64,000 nucleotides of DNA from Pseudomonadota bacterium. Its GTDB lineage: Bacteria > Pseudomonadota > Gammaproteobacteria > JAKAQQ01. The position numbers and the translations under genes are program-made. The notes beneath the pieces are model-generated. The model had not been told where the DNA came from and made no database searches. It saw only the letters and a list, made by a program, of their open reading frames with translations. Shown one piece after another: positions 55,182-64,000 of this stretch; positions within the stretch are counted from its first letter, which is position 1; the number at the start of each line of letters is the position of its first letter. The stretch lies in NCBI GenBank assembly GCA_027365475.1, contig DAHXNI010000022.1:24264-88263 (forward strand), given 5' to 3'.

Positions 55182-56377
55182 ACCGTTCGGGAGCCCATCC
55201 GGCCCCCTTTCCGGGGTGCCACTTCGAGCATCTGGCCGTAGGCCTCTGCAATGGCCTGGGCCGCACTTTCGATTTCATCCTCGGTCGTGAACCGCCCGAG
55301 GCTGATCCGCAAGGTCGCCTCCGCTTCAGCATCGGATCGCCCGAGCGCCTTGAGGACGTGGGAAGGTTCTCCCCGTGCACTCGCACAGGCCGATCCCTGA
55401 GCCAGGGCCAGATCACCGAGAAAGAAAAGCAGGCTCTCTCCCCCGACACCGGTAAACGTGAGGCTGAGTAATCCACAGACGCGTGGGACTGACGCACCAT
55501 TGAGTTCGACACCCGAAAGCGTACGGAGGCGAGCCCAGAGCCCGTCTCGCATCCCTTGGATGCGGCAGGCATCAGTAGCACCCTCAAGACGGGCGATCCG
55601 GAAAGCCTCGCCCAAGCCCACGATTTGATGGGTCGCAAGAGTTCCAGCGCGCAGTCCCCGTTCCTGCCCACCTCCGTGGATGATCGGCTCGAGGACAAGC
55701 TCGGGATCATTCCGCAGATAGAGCGCACCAATCCCCTTGGGGCCGTATATTTTGTGCCCTGAGAACGACATGAGATCGACCGGGAGAGCAGCCAAGTCGA
55801 TCGGCAGTTTGCCCGCACTCTGAACCGCATCGACGTGAAACACGATGCCCCGCTCTCGGCAGATAGACCCGATGGAAGCGACGTCCTGAATGACGCCGGT
55901 TTCATTATTGACATGCATGACCGAGCAAAGCAGGGTATCGGACCGTAGTGCCCGTCGGATTTCCTCCGGGTCCACGCATCCGTTACGATCGCAGGGCACA
56001 TAGGTCACTTCGAAGCCATCCGCCTCGAGCGAGCGAAGCGTGTCGAGCACGGAGGAGTGCTCGATCTGCGACGAGACGAGATGACGACCGCGTTCCCGGC
56101 GGGCCCGAGCCAGGCCGCTCAGGGCAAGATTGTTCGATTCAGTCGCCCCGGAGGTAAAAATGACCTCGCGATCCCGTGCACCGATCAGTGCGGCAACTTC
56201 ATGGCGGGCCGCTTCGACCGCTTCCCGGGCGGCGCGTCCGAGGGCATGGGTCGCCGATCCGGGGTTGGCGAAAACGGATCCCGGACCGAGGTATTCGAGC
56301 ATGCGAACGATGACCCGCGGATCGGCTGGTGTCGAGGCCGCATAGTCCAAGTAAATGGGCCGGGTGCGCTTGCTCAC
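55178..56377 (-). CDS. iscS: Cysteine desulfurase IscS/NifS family
   Basis: PLP enzyme, 399 residues. PLP lysine in FSGHKIYGPKG, pyridine-stacking His in SSQIEHSSVLD, active-site Cys in LALAQGSACASARGEPSHVL on the long loop typical of group I (IscS). Supplies persulfide sulfur for Fe-S clusters and tRNA thiolation. First gene of the string iscS to der; no iscR precedes it. Confidence 0.97.
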   Translation of the reverse strand: MSKRTRPIYLDYAASTPADPRVIVRMLEYLGPGSVFANPGSATHALGRAAREAVEAARHEVAALIGARDREVIFTSGATESNNLALSGLARARRERGRHLVSSQIEHSSVLDTLRSLEADGFEVTYVPCDRNGCVDPEEIRRALRSDTLLCSVMHVNNETGVIQDVASIGSICRERGIVFHVDAVQSAGKLPIDLAALPVDLMSFSGHKIYGPKGIGALYLRNDPELVLEPIIHGGGQERGLRAGTLATHQIVGLGEAFRIARLEGATDACRIQGMRDGLWARLRTLSGVELNGASVPRVCGLLSLTFTGVGGESLLFFLGDLALAQGSACASARGEPSHVLKALGRSDAEAEATLRISLGRFTTEDEIESAAQAIAEAYGQMLEVAPRKGGRMGSRTV

Positions 56378-56467
56378 GCCCCCATTATAGGGCGATCGGG
56401 CCTTCCCGGACAGTGTGCCGGGTTCGCTGCATGAATCCCACCCTCGCGGATCGCCAGCGGTCTCTGC

Positions 56468-56473
56468 TATGCT
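56468..56473 (+). promoter_or_regulatory. Candidate -10 box for suhB
   Basis: TGCTATGCTGG contains an extended -10 (TGC TATGCT), similar to the boxes before mutS and xseA, about 25 bp ahead of the ATG. The -35 is not clear. Confidence 0.4.
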
Positions 56474-56497
56474 GGGGGATTACACGGCTGATCCCGC

Positions 56498-57310
56498 ATG
56501 CAACCCATTACCAATATCGCCATCCGCGCCGCCCGCCGGGGGGGCGAGGTCATCCTCCGCCAGGTGGACCGGGTCGAGCATCTCCGGGTTCAGGAAAAAG
56601 CCCGTCACGACTTTGTCAGTGAGGTGGATCGGGGAGCCGAACAGGCCATCCTGGAAGTCATCCGCTCCGTCTACCCCGACCACGCCATTCTCGCCGAGGA
56701 AAGCGGTCGCGGGGGGGCAACCGAGACGGATCTGCGTTGGATCATCGACCCGCTGGACGGCACCACCAATTTTCTTCACGGGCTCCCCATTTTCGCTGTT
56801 TCGGTTGCTTTTGAAGCCCGTGGCGTGCTGGAAGCGGGAGTCGTTCTGGATCCCCTGCGCGGCGAACTTTTCGTTGCCAGCCGAGGAGAAGGTGCACTGC
56901 TCAACGATCGGCGGATACGGGTGGCCAAACGCACCAATCTCGATGAGGCACTGCTCGGGACAGGATTTCCGTTCCGAGATTTCGGAAATCTCGATGCCTA
57001 TCTCGACATGTTCCGGACGCTACTGCCCCGCGTATCCGGAATCCGGCGGGGGGGTTCGGCCGCACTGGATCTGGCCTATGTGGCCGCGGGACGTCTGGAC
57101 GGATTTTTTGAACTTGGGCTCAATCCATGGGACACGGCTGCGGGACTGCTGCTGATCCAGGAAGCGGGCGGGCTTACGGAAAGTCTCCGAGAGGGGGTGT
57201 CACCACTTTTAAGCGGGGATCTCGTCTCGGGCAATCCGAAACTCCTCTCTGAGCTGCGAGATCTCCTCGCTCCCTGGTGCCGGGCCCTGTCAGGGCCGCC
57301 CGTCGACTAA
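56498..57310 (+). CDS. suhB: Inositol-1-monophosphatase family protein SuhB
   Basis: 270 residues. Metal-binding motifs: ILAEESG, WIIDPLDGTTNFLHG, and C-terminal NPWDTAAGLLLIQEAGG. In E. coli SuhB also works in rRNA transcription antitermination. Divergent from iscS and convergent with secF, whose 3' end it overlaps by 21 bp. Confidence 0.96.
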   Translation: MQPITNIAIRAARRGGEVILRQVDRVEHLRVQEKARHDFVSEVDRGAEQAILEVIRSVYPDHAILAEESGRGGATETDLRWIIDPLDGTTNFLHGLPIFAVSVAFEARGVLEAGVVLDPLRGELFVASRGEGALLNDRRIRVAKRTNLDEALLGTGFPFRDFGNLDAYLDMFRTLLPRVSGIRRGGSAALDLAYVAAGRLDGFFELGLNPWDTAAGLLLIQEAGGLTESLREGVSPLLSGDLVSGNPKLLSELRDLLAPWCRALSGPPVD

Positions 57311-58222
57311 ATCCTCACGCCGCCTCGGCAGAAGATCGGAACGGTCCACACCGAGCATGAGCGCCGTCGCGCTCGCAATGAAGATCGAGGAGTAGGTGCC
57401 CACGAGGATACCCACAAAAAGCGCGATTGAGAATCCCCGCAGCACTGGACCACCAACCAGCAGCAAAGCGACGACCACGAGCAGCGTCATGAATGATGTC
57501 ATGAGTGTTCGAGAGAGTGTTTCATTGATCGCAATGTTCATGAGCTCAAGCGGGGTTCCCCGGCGAAACTTCCGGAAGTCCTCCCGGATCCGGTCGAAAA
57601 CCACAACAGTGTCGTTCAGCGAGTAGCCCATGATCGCGAGGATCGCGGCCAGGACATTGAGGTTGAAGCCGATTCCCGTAAACGAAAAAAATCCGATCGT
57701 AAAAACCACATCGTGGATCGTGGCGGCGATCGCACCCACGGCAAACCTCCACTCAAAACGGAAAGCGACATAAAGGAGGATCAGAACGAGAGTCGCCACC
57801 ATGGCCGTTATCCCCTTCTCGCGCAGTGCGCTGCCAACCTGGGGACCGATGAGTTCCTCGCTCACCACCGTTGCACCTGGGTAGTGCGCCACGACGGTTC
57901 GGGCCAGAGCCGCAGCCACCCGCTTGCCCACGGTTTTGTGTTTGGGACGCAGCCTGATCAGCACGTCCGGGTGGTGGCCGAAACGGCTGACGTTCGCGTG
58001 TGAGAATCCAGATGTGGCCACAAACCTGCGAAGTGCGCTCAAATCCGGTACTTTCGGGAATCCAATCTCGACCACGACACCACCTGTGAAGTCGAGGCCG
58101 AGGTTGAGACCACGGGTTGCGAGCGAGATGCAGGCTGCGAGAAAAACCACCGTCGACGCAGCGAGTGCCACCTTGCGTGCGGCGAGAAAGTTGATGTGGG
58201 GGACTCTGTGGAAAAACTCCAT
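57290..58222 (-). CDS. secF: Protein-export membrane protein SecF
   Basis: 310 residues, six transmembrane helices with a periplasmic loop after the first. GLDFTGGVVVEIGF and the membrane motif GYSLNDTVVVFDRIRE are typical. With SecD and YajC it uses the proton gradient to complete protein export. Confidence 0.97.
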   Translation of the reverse strand: MEFFHRVPHINFLAARKVALAASTVVFLAACISLATRGLNLGLDFTGGVVVEIGFPKVPDLSALRRFVATSGFSHANVSRFGHHPDVLIRLRPKHKTVGKRVAAALARTVVAHYPGATVVSEELIGPQVGSALREKGITAMVATLVLILLYVAFRFEWRFAVGAIAATIHDVVFTIGFFSFTGIGFNLNVLAAILAIMGYSLNDTVVVFDRIREDFRKFRRGTPLELMNIAINETLSRTLMTSFMTLLVVVALLLVGGPVLRGFSIALFVGILVGTYSSIFIASATALMLGVDRSDLLPRRREDLVDGRP

Positions 58223-58241
58223 GCGGGACTCCAGTTCGCCC

Positions 58242-60086
58242 TCAGACAGGCAGTCGGGTCAGACGGCGTCCGCCGTAGACCGCGTTGGTGATGGCCCGGC
58301 TGTTCATGACCGCCGTGTAGAGGGAAGTCAGAATACCCAGGCAAAGGGTGATGGCGAAGCCCTTGACTGGCCCGCTACCGAGCAGAAAGAGCAAAACGCC
58401 CGCGATGAGCGCCGTGACGTGCGAGTCGACGATCGTTCCCCAGGCACGCTCATAACCCGCATGGATGGCCGCCTGCGGGCTCGCGCCGTTGCGGAGTTCT
58501 TCACGGATACGCTCGTAGATGAGCACGTTGGCGTCAATTGCCATACCGACCGTGAGTACCATACCCGCGATCCCGGGAAGCGTGAGGGTAGCCTGAAGAA
58601 GTGACAGGAGTGCCACAATCAGGATCAGGTTGACGAAAAGCGCAAGGTCCGCAATCACGCCGAACCACTTGTAGTAGAACGCCATGAACAAAACGACGAG
58701 CGCAAAACCCAGAATCACCGCGGCGACGCCATCCCGGATGTTCTCGCGGCCGAGACTCGGGCCGATGGTCCGCTCGGCCACGACGGTCATGGGCGCCGCA
58801 AGTGGGGTACGCAGAAGTAGAGCCAGCTTGTTGGCCTGCCGTTCAGTCAGTCCGGTGATCTGGAAATTGCTCGAGAAGACACCGCGGATGGTCGCGATGC
58901 TGATGACCCGCTCGATCTTCTTCGTCACGATCACCGACTGGCCATCGACTTTTCGATGCAGGCTCCGGTTTTCGATATAGAGTACGGCCATCGGCTGGTT
59001 CAGGTTGTGGCTCGTGGTCTCGAGCATCCGGTTCCCGCCCCTCGAGTTGAGCGTGACGTTCACGGCGGGCTGACCATTCACATAGGCCGATGTGGCATTC
59101 ACAATCTCGCGGCCGCTCACGATGATGCCTGAACTCAGCAGAACCGGCGCGCCCTGCGTGGTCGTGAAACGGCGTGCACCCGGCGGGACCTGACCCGATT
59201 GGAGCGCGCTCTGGGCGCTTGGGGAGTCATCAACCAGCCGAAACTGTACGGTCGCCGTATCACCGAGCCGTCGTTCGGCACGGGCCGCATCCTGGATGCC
59301 TGGCAGTTCCACCACCACATCTTGCGCGCCCTGTTGTTCAACCACTGCAGCCGTCACGCCCAGCTCGTTCACACGGCGCCTCAGTGCTGCTACGTCCTGA
59401 ACGACGGCAACCTGGTTGAGCGCGGTCTTTTGCGCGGAACCATAACGGGCGGTAATCACCGAGAAGCCTCCGGCCTCACCCGTGTGGAGAACAAGATGCG
59501 GGTGCTCCTTCTGGATGAGGTGGAGCGCCGGGCGGAGATCAACCGGACGGGCGAGCTCGATGCGCAATCCCGCAGCAGCCCGACTTACCCCGAGGTACCG
59601 GATGCCGTGGTGGCGCAGCAACACTTCGAGACTGGTCCGGATCCGACCCAATGCGTCGTGGACAGCCGCCCGAGTATCGACCTCGAGCAGGAAATAAATG
59701 CCACCCCGGAGATCGAGTCCCTCAGGCATCGGCTTGAGCCCCAATGTGCGCAGCCAGTCCGGCGTTTCCGGGACGAGATTCGGGGCGACCGAATAATCCT
59801 CTCCCAGAACCTGCTTGAGGAGCACGAGCGCCCGGCGCTGTATGGACTCATGGGCAAAGACGAGAAGGATGTGATCCCGCTCGATCCGAGCCCGCTTGAC
59901 GGATAAATGATGCGCCTCAAGATGGCGCTCGATCCGGGACAGGACCGCAGGCGGGACGATCGAGGCACCGATCCGGGTCACGTTGAGCGCAGGGGCTTCC
60001 GGGTAAAGGTTCGGCAACGCAAGGAACACCGCCACGAGCGTCACCACGATGACCAGAATGTTTTTCCACAGGGGATAACGGTTCAT
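58242..60086 (-). CDS. secD: Protein-export membrane protein SecD
   Basis: 614 residues. First transmembrane helix about 9-27, a large periplasmic region with the P1 domain (GLDLRGGIYFLLEVD, later VVVELPGIQDAARAERRLG), then five helices including GMVLTVGMAIDANVLIYERIREEL. 19 bp upstream of secF, 43 bp after yajC. Confidence 0.97.
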   Translation of the reverse strand: MNRYPLWKNILVIVVTLVAVFLALPNLYPEAPALNVTRIGASIVPPAVLSRIERHLEAHHLSVKRARIERDHILLVFAHESIQRRALVLLKQVLGEDYSVAPNLVPETPDWLRTLGLKPMPEGLDLRGGIYFLLEVDTRAAVHDALGRIRTSLEVLLRHHGIRYLGVSRAAAGLRIELARPVDLRPALHLIQKEHPHLVLHTGEAGGFSVITARYGSAQKTALNQVAVVQDVAALRRRVNELGVTAAVVEQQGAQDVVVELPGIQDAARAERRLGDTATVQFRLVDDSPSAQSALQSGQVPPGARRFTTTQGAPVLLSSGIIVSGREIVNATSAYVNGQPAVNVTLNSRGGNRMLETTSHNLNQPMAVLYIENRSLHRKVDGQSVIVTKKIERVISIATIRGVFSSNFQITGLTERQANKLALLLRTPLAAPMTVVAERTIGPSLGRENIRDGVAAVILGFALVVLFMAFYYKWFGVIADLALFVNLILIVALLSLLQATLTLPGIAGMVLTVGMAIDANVLIYERIREELRNGASPQAAIHAGYERAWGTIVDSHVTALIAGVLLFLLGSGPVKGFAITLCLGILTSLYTAVMNSRAITNAVYGGRRLTRLPV

Positions 60087-60129
60087 GGATTCAGCCTGTT
60101 CACTCGGGGTCCGGCGTGGGGAGGATGGT

Positions 60130-60465
60130 TCAGACGGCTTTCAGGGTTCCCTTGGGATAAACGGCAGCGACCGCTTGCCGCTGCAGAGTCAGTTCGACCC
60201 CATTGGATGCTTCGAGCACGATGAACTGTTCGTTCAGCCGGACGACCCGGCCGACGAGCCCGCCCTGGGTCAGGACCTCGTCACCGGTTGCAAGCCCCTC
60301 GATCAGTTTGCGGTGTTCCTTCTGCCGTTTCTGTTGGGGACGCATGGCCGTAAAATAGAAAAACAGGATGAAAACAACGAAAATGAGCACGAGGCTCCAA
60401 ACGTTGCCGCCGGAAGACGGGCCGGGGGTGGCACCTTGGGCCCAAGCGTTCGGGATAAGATTCAT
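60130..60465 (-). CDS. yajC: Sec translocon accessory protein YajC
   Basis: 111 residues. One transmembrane helix (about 21-40) followed by FYFTAMRPQQKRQKEHRKLIEGLATGDEVL-type sequence, characteristic of YajC (RPQQKR, GDEVLTQGGLVGRV). Member of the SecDF-YajC complex. Confidence 0.96.
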   Translation of the reverse strand: MNLIPNAWAQGATPGPSSGGNVWSLVLIFVVFILFFYFTAMRPQQKRQKEHRKLIEGLATGDEVLTQGGLVGRVVRLNEQFIVLEASNGVELTLQRQAVAAVYPKGTLKAV

Positions 60466-60502
60466 GAGGATGACTCCCGCGTGCGACTAGTAAAGTTCGC
60501 CA

Positions 60503-61615
60503 TTATCGCACAGCTGAGCCGCCTGCTTCCAAGGCTAGGATATCCTGCGCGACAGGGGCGAGTCGCCCCGACCGGATGGCTGCGCGCAGGCGCGCGAGGA
60601 GCATCTGGTAGTAGGTGAGGTTGTGGAGCGAGAGGAGACGGAGCGCGAGCGGGTCACCCACCCGGTCGAGATGATGGAGATACGCGCGACTCAAGCTCTG
60701 ACAGGCCGGGCATGGGCAGCCCGGATCGATCGGATTCTCATCGGTCCGGTAGCGGGCATTCCGCAAGCGGAGGACACCCCGAGTGGTGAAGAGGTGTGCG
60801 TTGCGGCCATTGCGGGTGGGCAGCACACAGTCAAAAAGATCGATCCCCCGCAGGACAGCTGCCACGAGATCGGCGGGCTTGCCCACCCCCATGAGATAGC
60901 GCGGACGATCGTGCGGTAGGACGGTTTTCAGTGCATCGAGAACAGCAAGACGCTCGGAGGCGGGCTCACCCACCGCAAGCCCTCCGATTGCAAATCCGGA
61001 AAACCCCATCGGTTCCAGAGCCTCGAAAGAGCGGAGCCGGCTCGCAATGCCGACCCCTCCCTGTACGATACCAAACAGGGCTCTCGTCCCCTCGCCGGCT
61101 GCACGGCGGGATCGCTCAGCCCACTTGATCGATCGGGCAAGCGACGCATCAATCTCCTCTGGGGTCGCAGGGTAAGCTGGGCAGTGATCAAGTACCATAC
61201 TCACATCGCTTCCGAGAGCCTCCTGAATCGTGATCGCCCGTTCGGGCGTCAAGCGGAACAGGCGCCCGTCAACCGGTGCACGAAAGGTAACGCCTTCGTC
61301 ATCGATCGTTCGCAGCGCACCCAGGCTCATGACCTGAAATCCGCCCGAATCGGTCAAAATCGGGCCTGCCCATCCCATAAAGGTGTGGAGCCCCCCGAGG
61401 CGGCTGATCACCTCGATCCCCGGGCGCAACGCCAGATGAAGCGTATTGCCGAGAATCATCCGGCTCCCGCTCGTCAGAAGATCGGCTCCATCAAGGCCCT
61501 TGACGGATCCATAGGTTCCGACCGGCATGAAAGCCGGCGTGTCGACAACCCCGCGCGGGAATCGGAGCTGACCGATGCGGGCATGCCCATCCGTGGCGAG
61601 GCATTCAAACTCCAT
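60503..61615 (-). CDS. tgt: tRNA-guanine transglycosylase
   Basis: Exchanges guanine-34 for preQ1 in queuosine biosynthesis. 370 residues from the ATG at 61615. Nucleophilic and general-acid Asps in TDSGGFQVMSL and LPTRNGRNA region (FDCVLPTR), and the zinc site CPCPACQSLSRAYLHHL. It overlaps the queA stop by 11 bases; the 61645 start lies deeper in queA. Confidence 0.97.
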   Translation of the reverse strand: MEFECLATDGHARIGQLRFPRGVVDTPAFMPVGTYGSVKGLDGADLLTSGSRMILGNTLHLALRPGIEVISRLGGLHTFMGWAGPILTDSGGFQVMSLGALRTIDDEGVTFRAPVDGRLFRLTPERAITIQEALGSDVSMVLDHCPAYPATPEEIDASLARSIKWAERSRRAAGEGTRALFGIVQGGVGIASRLRSFEALEPMGFSGFAIGGLAVGEPASERLAVLDALKTVLPHDRPRYLMGVGKPADLVAAVLRGIDLFDCVLPTRNGRNAHLFTTRGVLRLRNARYRTDENPIDPGCPCPACQSLSRAYLHHLDRVGDPLALRLLSLHNLTYYQMLLARLRAAIRSGRLAPVAQDILALEAGGSAVR

Positions 61616-62642
61616 CACGTCTCGGGATCCACATGGCATCACCATAGCTCAGGAATCGGTAGCCGTGGCTCAGGGCATGGGCATAAGCCGAACGGATCCG
61701 ATCGGTTCCTGCGAATGCGGCGACCAGAGGGAGCAGGGTCGATTGGGGTTGATGAAAGTTGGTAAGAAGGGCATCGGTCAGGCGAAAGACAAAACCTGGA
61801 CGAATGAACAGCCGGGTACGCCCCGGCCCGGGCCGCAGAGCCTGACCCGGGCTTGCGTTTTGGGCAAGCGTTTCGAGGGTCCGAACGACAGTCGTTCCAA
61901 CCGCCACGATGCGGCCACCAGACTCGCGTACGCGTGTCAGGCGCTCAATGGCTTCCGGGGTCACCACGTAGGCTTCCTCGTGCATCCGGTGATCTTCAAG
62001 GTGTTCGGTCCGAACCGGTTCGAATGTGCCCGGACCCACATGGAGAGTCACTTCGATGCTCTGGATTCCACGCCGTTCCAGCTCATCAAGCAGAGGCGCG
62101 TCGAAGTGCAATCCCGCCGTGGGTGCGGCCACCGAACCCATGTGTTTCGCATATACGGTCTGGTAGCGTTCCCAGTCCGAGCGGTCGTCCGGACGGCCGA
62201 GATAAGGCGGAATCGGAATATGCCCCACACGCTCGAGCCAAGTCCATCCCTCCCCCTGATTGTGCTCGACGATCCAGCCATCCGGATCCTGCCGTAAGAC
62301 GGTCAGACGGACACCCCCCTCAAGCAGGAACCCGGTTCCGATCCGTGGAGACTTACTGGAACGAAGGAGCGCACGGGCACCCGTAGGCGAGAGGATCTCC
62401 GTGATCAGGATCTCGACCCGGCCACCTGAATCCTTGTGCCCGCAAAGACGCGCAGGCATGACCTTGGAGTTGTTGAACACGATGAGATCCCGAGGCGTCA
62501 CGAGATCCGGCCAGTCCCGCATGTGCCGGTCACTGAATCCCCCGGGTTCGACGACCAGAAGTCGGCTCGCGCTCCGTTCAGGAGTGGGATAACGGGCAAT
62601 CCGCTCATCCGGCAAATCGTAGATAAAATCCTCGCGTCGCAT
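61605..62642 (-). CDS. queA: S-adenosylmethionine:tRNA ribosyltransferase-isomerase
   Basis: Transfers the ribosyl moiety of SAM to preQ1-tRNA to make epoxyqueuosine. 345 residues, full length. YDLPDERIARYPTPERSASRLL at the start, VAAPTAGLHFD, VGPGTFEPVR and LLTNFHQPQSTLLPLVAAFAG. First gene of queA-tgt-yajC-secD-secF. Confidence 0.97.
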   Translation of the reverse strand: MRREDFIYDLPDERIARYPTPERSASRLLVVEPGGFSDRHMRDWPDLVTPRDLIVFNNSKVMPARLCGHKDSGGRVEILITEILSPTGARALLRSSKSPRIGTGFLLEGGVRLTVLRQDPDGWIVEHNQGEGWTWLERVGHIPIPPYLGRPDDRSDWERYQTVYAKHMGSVAAPTAGLHFDAPLLDELERRGIQSIEVTLHVGPGTFEPVRTEHLEDHRMHEEAYVVTPEAIERLTRVRESGGRIVAVGTTVVRTLETLAQNASPGQALRPGPGRTRLFIRPGFVFRLTDALLTNFHQPQSTLLPLVAAFAGTDRIRSAYAHALSHGYRFLSYGDAMWIPRRDGV

Positions 62643-62742
62643 GCCGGCTCGTTTATGACCTTATATTCATATTGTAGGTGTCTTGAGGCATGCACGCCAA
62701 ACCCGCGCTACACTAAGGACGATTCCGCCTGCTTGAATCCTG

Positions 62743-63633
62743 ATGCGCCTACCCGCCATCGTCCGAAAGCGTGGAGTTCAGCCGTTTCAGGATGAATCAA
62801 GAACCCCGAAGCCGAAGCTCACAGGAAGCGGTGCGGTTGGATCAGGCTTTTTCCGCCGCGCGGCAGTCTTCCTGTCACCGGTTGCACTCATCCTGACTCT
62901 TGTCATGGCCCTCCCCCGCCGGGCGCGGGCAGACTACGACTGGAACCAGATCGACCTCGACAACGCAGTGCTTCAGAAAACCACCAAGGCATCCGGCTTT
63001 CAAGGCTCAATCTCCATGGGTTATCTCGGCACAACCGGGAACATCCAGTCGACAAGCTTGAACGGCAAGATTCTCATCGGCTACCGTATCAAACGCTGGC
63101 GGACCGATCTCGATCTCAGGTTCATTCAAGCAAGCACGAACAAGGTTCTAACCGACCAGAGCCGTGAAGCCACTTCCCAGACCGATTACGACTTCTCCGC
63201 TCACAACTACAGCTTCCTCTACCTCGATTACCTGAATTCCCCCTTCAGCGGCTATGCCCGTCGCGATACGGAAGTCGTGGGCTATGGCCGGCGTCTCATC
63301 TCCACCACAAATCAGTCGCTCGATGCCGAAATCGGTTTGGGGGGGCGCCAATCCACCCCTACCACGGGCGGTCCGCGCAGCTCCGCGATTGAGCGGGCTG
63401 CTCTCGACTATCATTTGAAAATCAGCAAAAACAGCTCCCTTCTCGAAGGGTTGAGCGTTGCACACGGTGTTTTCAATACCTATACGGAATCGGAAACCTC
63501 ACTCGTCTTGCACCTGGCCGGGAATTTTGCGCTATCGGTCTCCTACACAATCTCGCACAACTCATATGTGCCCGTTGGATTCGTCAAAACCAATACCGAT
63601 ACCTCAGTTTCCCTGATTTACAGTTTCAACTGA
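62743..63633 (+). CDS. DUF481-like predicted outer-membrane protein
   Basis: 296 residues. A long positively charged N-terminus, then a hydrophobic signal (AVFLSPVALILTLVMALPRRARA, cleaved about residue 64). After the signal GFQGSISMGYLGTTGNIQSTSLNGKI is the DUF481/YdiY beginning, followed by alternating strands and an end of SLIYSFN. Probably a small beta-barrel. In E. coli, YdiY is acid-inducible. Divergent from queA with about 100 bp between. The true start is uncertain. Confidence 0.78.
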   Translation: MRLPAIVRKRGVQPFQDESRTPKPKLTGSGAVGSGFFRRAAVFLSPVALILTLVMALPRRARADYDWNQIDLDNAVLQKTTKASGFQGSISMGYLGTTGNIQSTSLNGKILIGYRIKRWRTDLDLRFIQASTNKVLTDQSREATSQTDYDFSAHNYSFLYLDYLNSPFSGYARRDTEVVGYGRRLISTTNQSLDAEIGLGGRQSTPTTGGPRSSAIERAALDYHLKISKNSSLLEGLSVAHGVFNTYTESETSLVLHLAGNFALSVSYTISHNSYVPVGFVKTNTDTSVSLIYSFN

Positions 63634-63709
63634 ACCTCTTCCTGTAGCGGGTTGACAACTGTTGCCGTAAACATGAACCTTTGTAGGTGTTGATGCTGTC
63701 CTATTACGC

Positions 63710-64000
63710 ATGAGACTAAGTGCATGGGCAAAGACGCAGGGCGTGACTTATCGCACCGCATGGGAATGGTTCAAGAACGGGACCCTGTCCGTGCCCGCGC
63801 GTCAGTTGGCGACCGGAACCATCATGGTGGACGTGCCGGAATCTCCAACCGGCAGGACCGTCGTATATGCCCGCGTTTCCAGTCATGACCAGAAATCGAA
63901 TCTCGACGGACAGGTGGCCCGCTGCGTGGCCTTTGCCAATGGTCGCGGGCTTTCTGTGGCGGAGACCGTTACCGAGATCGGGTCAGGAATGAATGGACAC
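63710..64000 (+). CDS. tnpA: IS607-family serine resolvase TnpA (cut by window edge)
   Basis: 97 codons are open to the window edge. N-terminal MerR-like helix-turn-helix (LSAWAKTQGVTYRTAWEWFKNGTL) followed by the catalytic serine-recombinase start VVYARVSSHDQKSNLDGQ. This order, HTH before the catalytic domain, is diagnostic of IS607 transposases. The element's left end must lie between the DUF481 gene stop (63633) and 63710; a TnpB gene is expected beyond the window. Confidence 0.92.
   Translation, partial: MRLSAWAKTQGVTYRTAWEWFKNGTLSVPARQLATGTIMVDVPESPTGRTVVYARVSSHDQKSNLDGQVARCVAFANGRGLSVAETVTEIGSGMNGH

Overview
The window looks like a chromosomal segment of a GC-rich gammaproteobacterium. 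The evidence is conserved gene order: pncC-thpR-recA-recX-alaS, queA-tgt-yajC-secD-secF, guaB-guaA opposite xseA, and an iscS/ndk/rlmN/pilF/rodZ/hisS/yfgM/bamB/der string. Arsenic resistance, a TauE/SafE exporter and GC-rich shadow ORFs on the opposite strand of nearly every gene fit a metal- or sulfur-exposed environment, but the sequence alone does not name a genus. No rRNA, tRNA or CRISPR array was seen.

Layout. 1-6225 (minus strand): NicO-type permease, pncC, thpR, recA, recX, and alaS, which runs off the left edge a few residues before its end. 6402-8164 (plus): a compact arsenic operon with ArsR, an ArsI/CadI-like protein that has lost its metal ligands, and an ArsN2-ArsC fusion. 8378-12228: mutS and an outer-membrane protein. 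12201-20602: a complete trans-4-hydroxyproline degradation locus, with a divergent PAS-AraC regulator, epimerase, three-subunit D-hydroxyproline dehydrogenase, deaminase, semialdehyde dehydrogenase and amino-acid permease, leading to 2-oxoglutarate.

20724-26383 (minus): a glutathione S-transferase, then a TPR-glycosyltransferase, a TIGR03032 protein and a secreted GlyGly-CTERM protein built from 171-bp tandem repeats. 26520-29721: a two-gene mobilization remnant (MobF relaxase without helicase, VirD4/TraD-like coupling ATPase). 29833-32302: a NarX-like kinase, a receiver-only regulator and tadA. 32535-34523: an accessory patch with a reductase fragment, a DUF4143 ATPase between two related direct repeats, and a long hairpin.

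34539-40617: guaA and guaB opposite xseA and dacB. 40618-44204: a second accessory patch with a Rieske oxygenase and an IS200/IS605 element (tnpA, tnpB, probable omega RNA). 44205-56377 (minus): DUF1634 and TauE/SafE membrane proteins, metX, der, bamB, yfgM, hisS, rodZ, pilF, rlmN, ndk, an A-type Fe-S carrier, an IscU homologue lacking all three ligand cysteines, and iscS. 56498-63633: suhB, the secretion/queuosine operon and a DUF481-like protein. From 63710 an IS607-type resolvase gene runs off the right edge.

The most unusual items are the cysteine-less IscU homologue between iscS and the A-type carrier, the ArsI-like protein that keeps its vicinal cysteines but not its iron ligands, the TPR-glycosyltransferase/TIGR03032/repeat-protein cluster, and the helicase-free MobF plus coupling-protein pair.
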